Part shown: piece by piece, positions 6,257-7,160 of the stretch | How the letters are laid out: each line of letters starts with the position of its first letter | Position numbering within the stretch: the stretch's first letter is position 1 | From: Robiginitomaculum sp. | GTDB taxonomy: Bacteria; Pseudomonadota; Alphaproteobacteria; Caulobacterales; Maricaulaceae | Assembly (NCBI GenBank): GCA_026982235.1 | Contig: JALSHM010000002.1 | Span: 1-7,160 of the forward strand | Length of the DNA stretch: 7,160 nucleotides | Direction of reading: 5' to 3' | Notes under the pieces: generated by a model | What the model saw: only the letters and a program-made list of their open reading frames with translations | What the model was told of the DNA's origin: nothing | Database searches by the model: none | Position numbers and translations under genes: made by a program

Positions 6257-7160
6257 AGACTTAAGCATTGCCGAAAAAGGCACAGTCGGGCGCAGGGTCG
6301 CCGCCAATACGGGCTGGATGGTAGGCGCCAAAGCCTTGGCTGCAATCATTGGTCTTGGCTCACTTGTATTACTGACCAAAAACCTGCCGATTGCATCGGT
6401 CGGTGTTATTTTGTTCCTGCACGCTTATATGCTGTTTTTCGCAGAAGTGGCGACGTTTCAATCCTGGCAGGCGGTTATCCGCTTTGGCACAAATGATGTG
6501 GAACAGGGCGATACACATGCCCTAGGCCGTTTGCTTAGATTTTGTATGGCGCTGGATTTTGTCGGGGCACTGGTCGCATTTATTCTGGCCATTGCTGGCT
6601 TGATGTTTTTGGACGTCATCTTACCGCATCTCCCATCGTTCCAAGAGAAGGGTGAGTTGATTGATGTTGCGCAATTAACAAGCCTCGGTATGATATATTG
6701 CTTGGTTATTCTTGTGCATCAAGGGGGCGCTTCCACAGGCTTGTTTAGGCTGTTTGATAAATTTAAACCACTCGCCTTACAGGTTTTGGTTATGCCTGTC
6801 TTCAGACTGATCGGGGTTGTCATTGCGGTGATGAATGGGGCAGGGCTATACGGTTTTTTGGCAGCATGGTTTGTTGGTTCAGTTTTGGGCTATTTGTCCT
6901 TGCCCTTACTGGCTATGTTGGAGCTTAAATCCCGCAATCTCGTAAAAACGGTGTTTAACGAATGGCCGCAGCTAAAAACCAACCGCAAAGGCATGTGGGC
7001 TTTTGTCTGGAAAGCCAATATTGATGCTTCGCTGGCCACGGGCACCACACATTTACCGCTCTTGCTGGTGATGCCGATATTTGGGCCGGCATTTGTTGGG
7101 GCTTATAAAGTGGCGGAAGAAATTGCGCGTCTCCTTTCTGAGGCAGTTTTGCTGCTCGAT
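6249..7160 (+). CDS. Oligosaccharide/lipid flippase of the MOP (Wzx/MATE-like) superfamily, C-terminus outside the window
   Basis: From the GTG at 6249 the frame stays open for 304 codons to the right edge. The start has AGG at 6238-6240 with an 8-nt spacer and overlaps the upstream stop by 8 nt; the next ATG (codon 24) would cut into the first membrane helix. Hydrophobic segments lie near 25-43, 50-68, 97-120, 142-158, 176-195, 200-226 and 265-283, with two GxFG/WQ-type turns including TFQSWQAVIRFG (69-80) and a basic STGLFRLFDKF stretch (162-172). This matches the start of a 12-14 helix polysaccharide flippase (Wzx, PF13440/PF01943 type). Such proteins move lipid-linked sugars or lipids from the inner to the outer leaflet of the inner membrane. 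Co-translation with the NTP transferase suggests a joint task, for example export of a glycosylated or head-group-modified lipid. The cargo cannot be read from the sequence. Confidence 0.8.
   Translation, partial: MNEDLSIAEKGTVGRRVAANTGWMVGAKALAAIIGLGSLVLLTKNLPIASVGVILFLHAYMLFFAEVATFQSWQAVIRFGTNDVEQGDTHALGRLLRFCMALDFVGALVAFILAIAGLMFLDVILPHLPSFQEKGELIDVAQLTSLGMIYCLVILVHQGGASTGLFRLFDKFKPLALQVLVMPVFRLIGVVIAVMNGAGLYGFLAAWFVGSVLGYLSLPLLAMLELKSRNLVKTVFNEWPQLKTNRKGMWAFVWKANIDASLATGTTHLPLLLVMPIFGPAFVGAYKVAEEIARLLSEAVLLLD

Overview
The window looks like chromosomal DNA from an alphaproteobacterium. GC content is moderate, genes are tightly packed with 1-10 nt overlaps or gaps, and the families present (DUF2141, a PGGMTN-type lipid kinase, a Tam41-like nucleotidyltransferase, a GNAT-like protein resembling bacterial ceramide synthase) suggest a Caulobacterales, Maricaulales or Hyphomonadaceae-like marine lineage. 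That placement is inference from protein families, not from a marker gene. There are no RNA genes, mobile elements or CRISPR arrays.

Layout: two divergent gene strings leave a single 120-bp intergenic region (3542-3661). Leftward on the minus strand, in transcription order: an LptF-like permease (3541-2345), an LptG-like permease (2345-1275), a diacylglycerol/ceramide-kinase-family lipid kinase (1264-320), and a Tam41-like cytidylyltransferase (317-1, cut by the window edge). Rightward on the plus strand: a secreted DUF2141 protein (3662-4276), a GNAT-fold protein resembling bacterial ceramide synthase (4326-5465), a sugar-nucleotidyltransferase-like NTP transferase (5462-6256), and a multi-spanning polysaccharide/lipid flippase starting at GTG 6249 and cut by the right edge. 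The intergenic region holds a good extended -10 promoter for the right operon and a pair of similar palindromic motifs that could be an operator.

Reading of the whole: every gene except DUF2141 (function unknown) has a lipid-making, lipid-activating or lipid-moving family assignment. My working hypothesis is a sphingolipid or other special envelope lipid locus. In it, an N-acyltransferase makes a ceramide-like lipid, a kinase phosphorylates it, a Tam41-like enzyme may activate the lipid phosphate with CTP, the NTP transferase may activate a head group, and the flippase plus an LptFG pair outside the usual lptD/surA neighbourhood move product across the inner membrane and periplasm. The ceramide-synthase link rests on remembered family resemblance, and serine palmitoyltransferase is not in the window, so this assignment is provisional.
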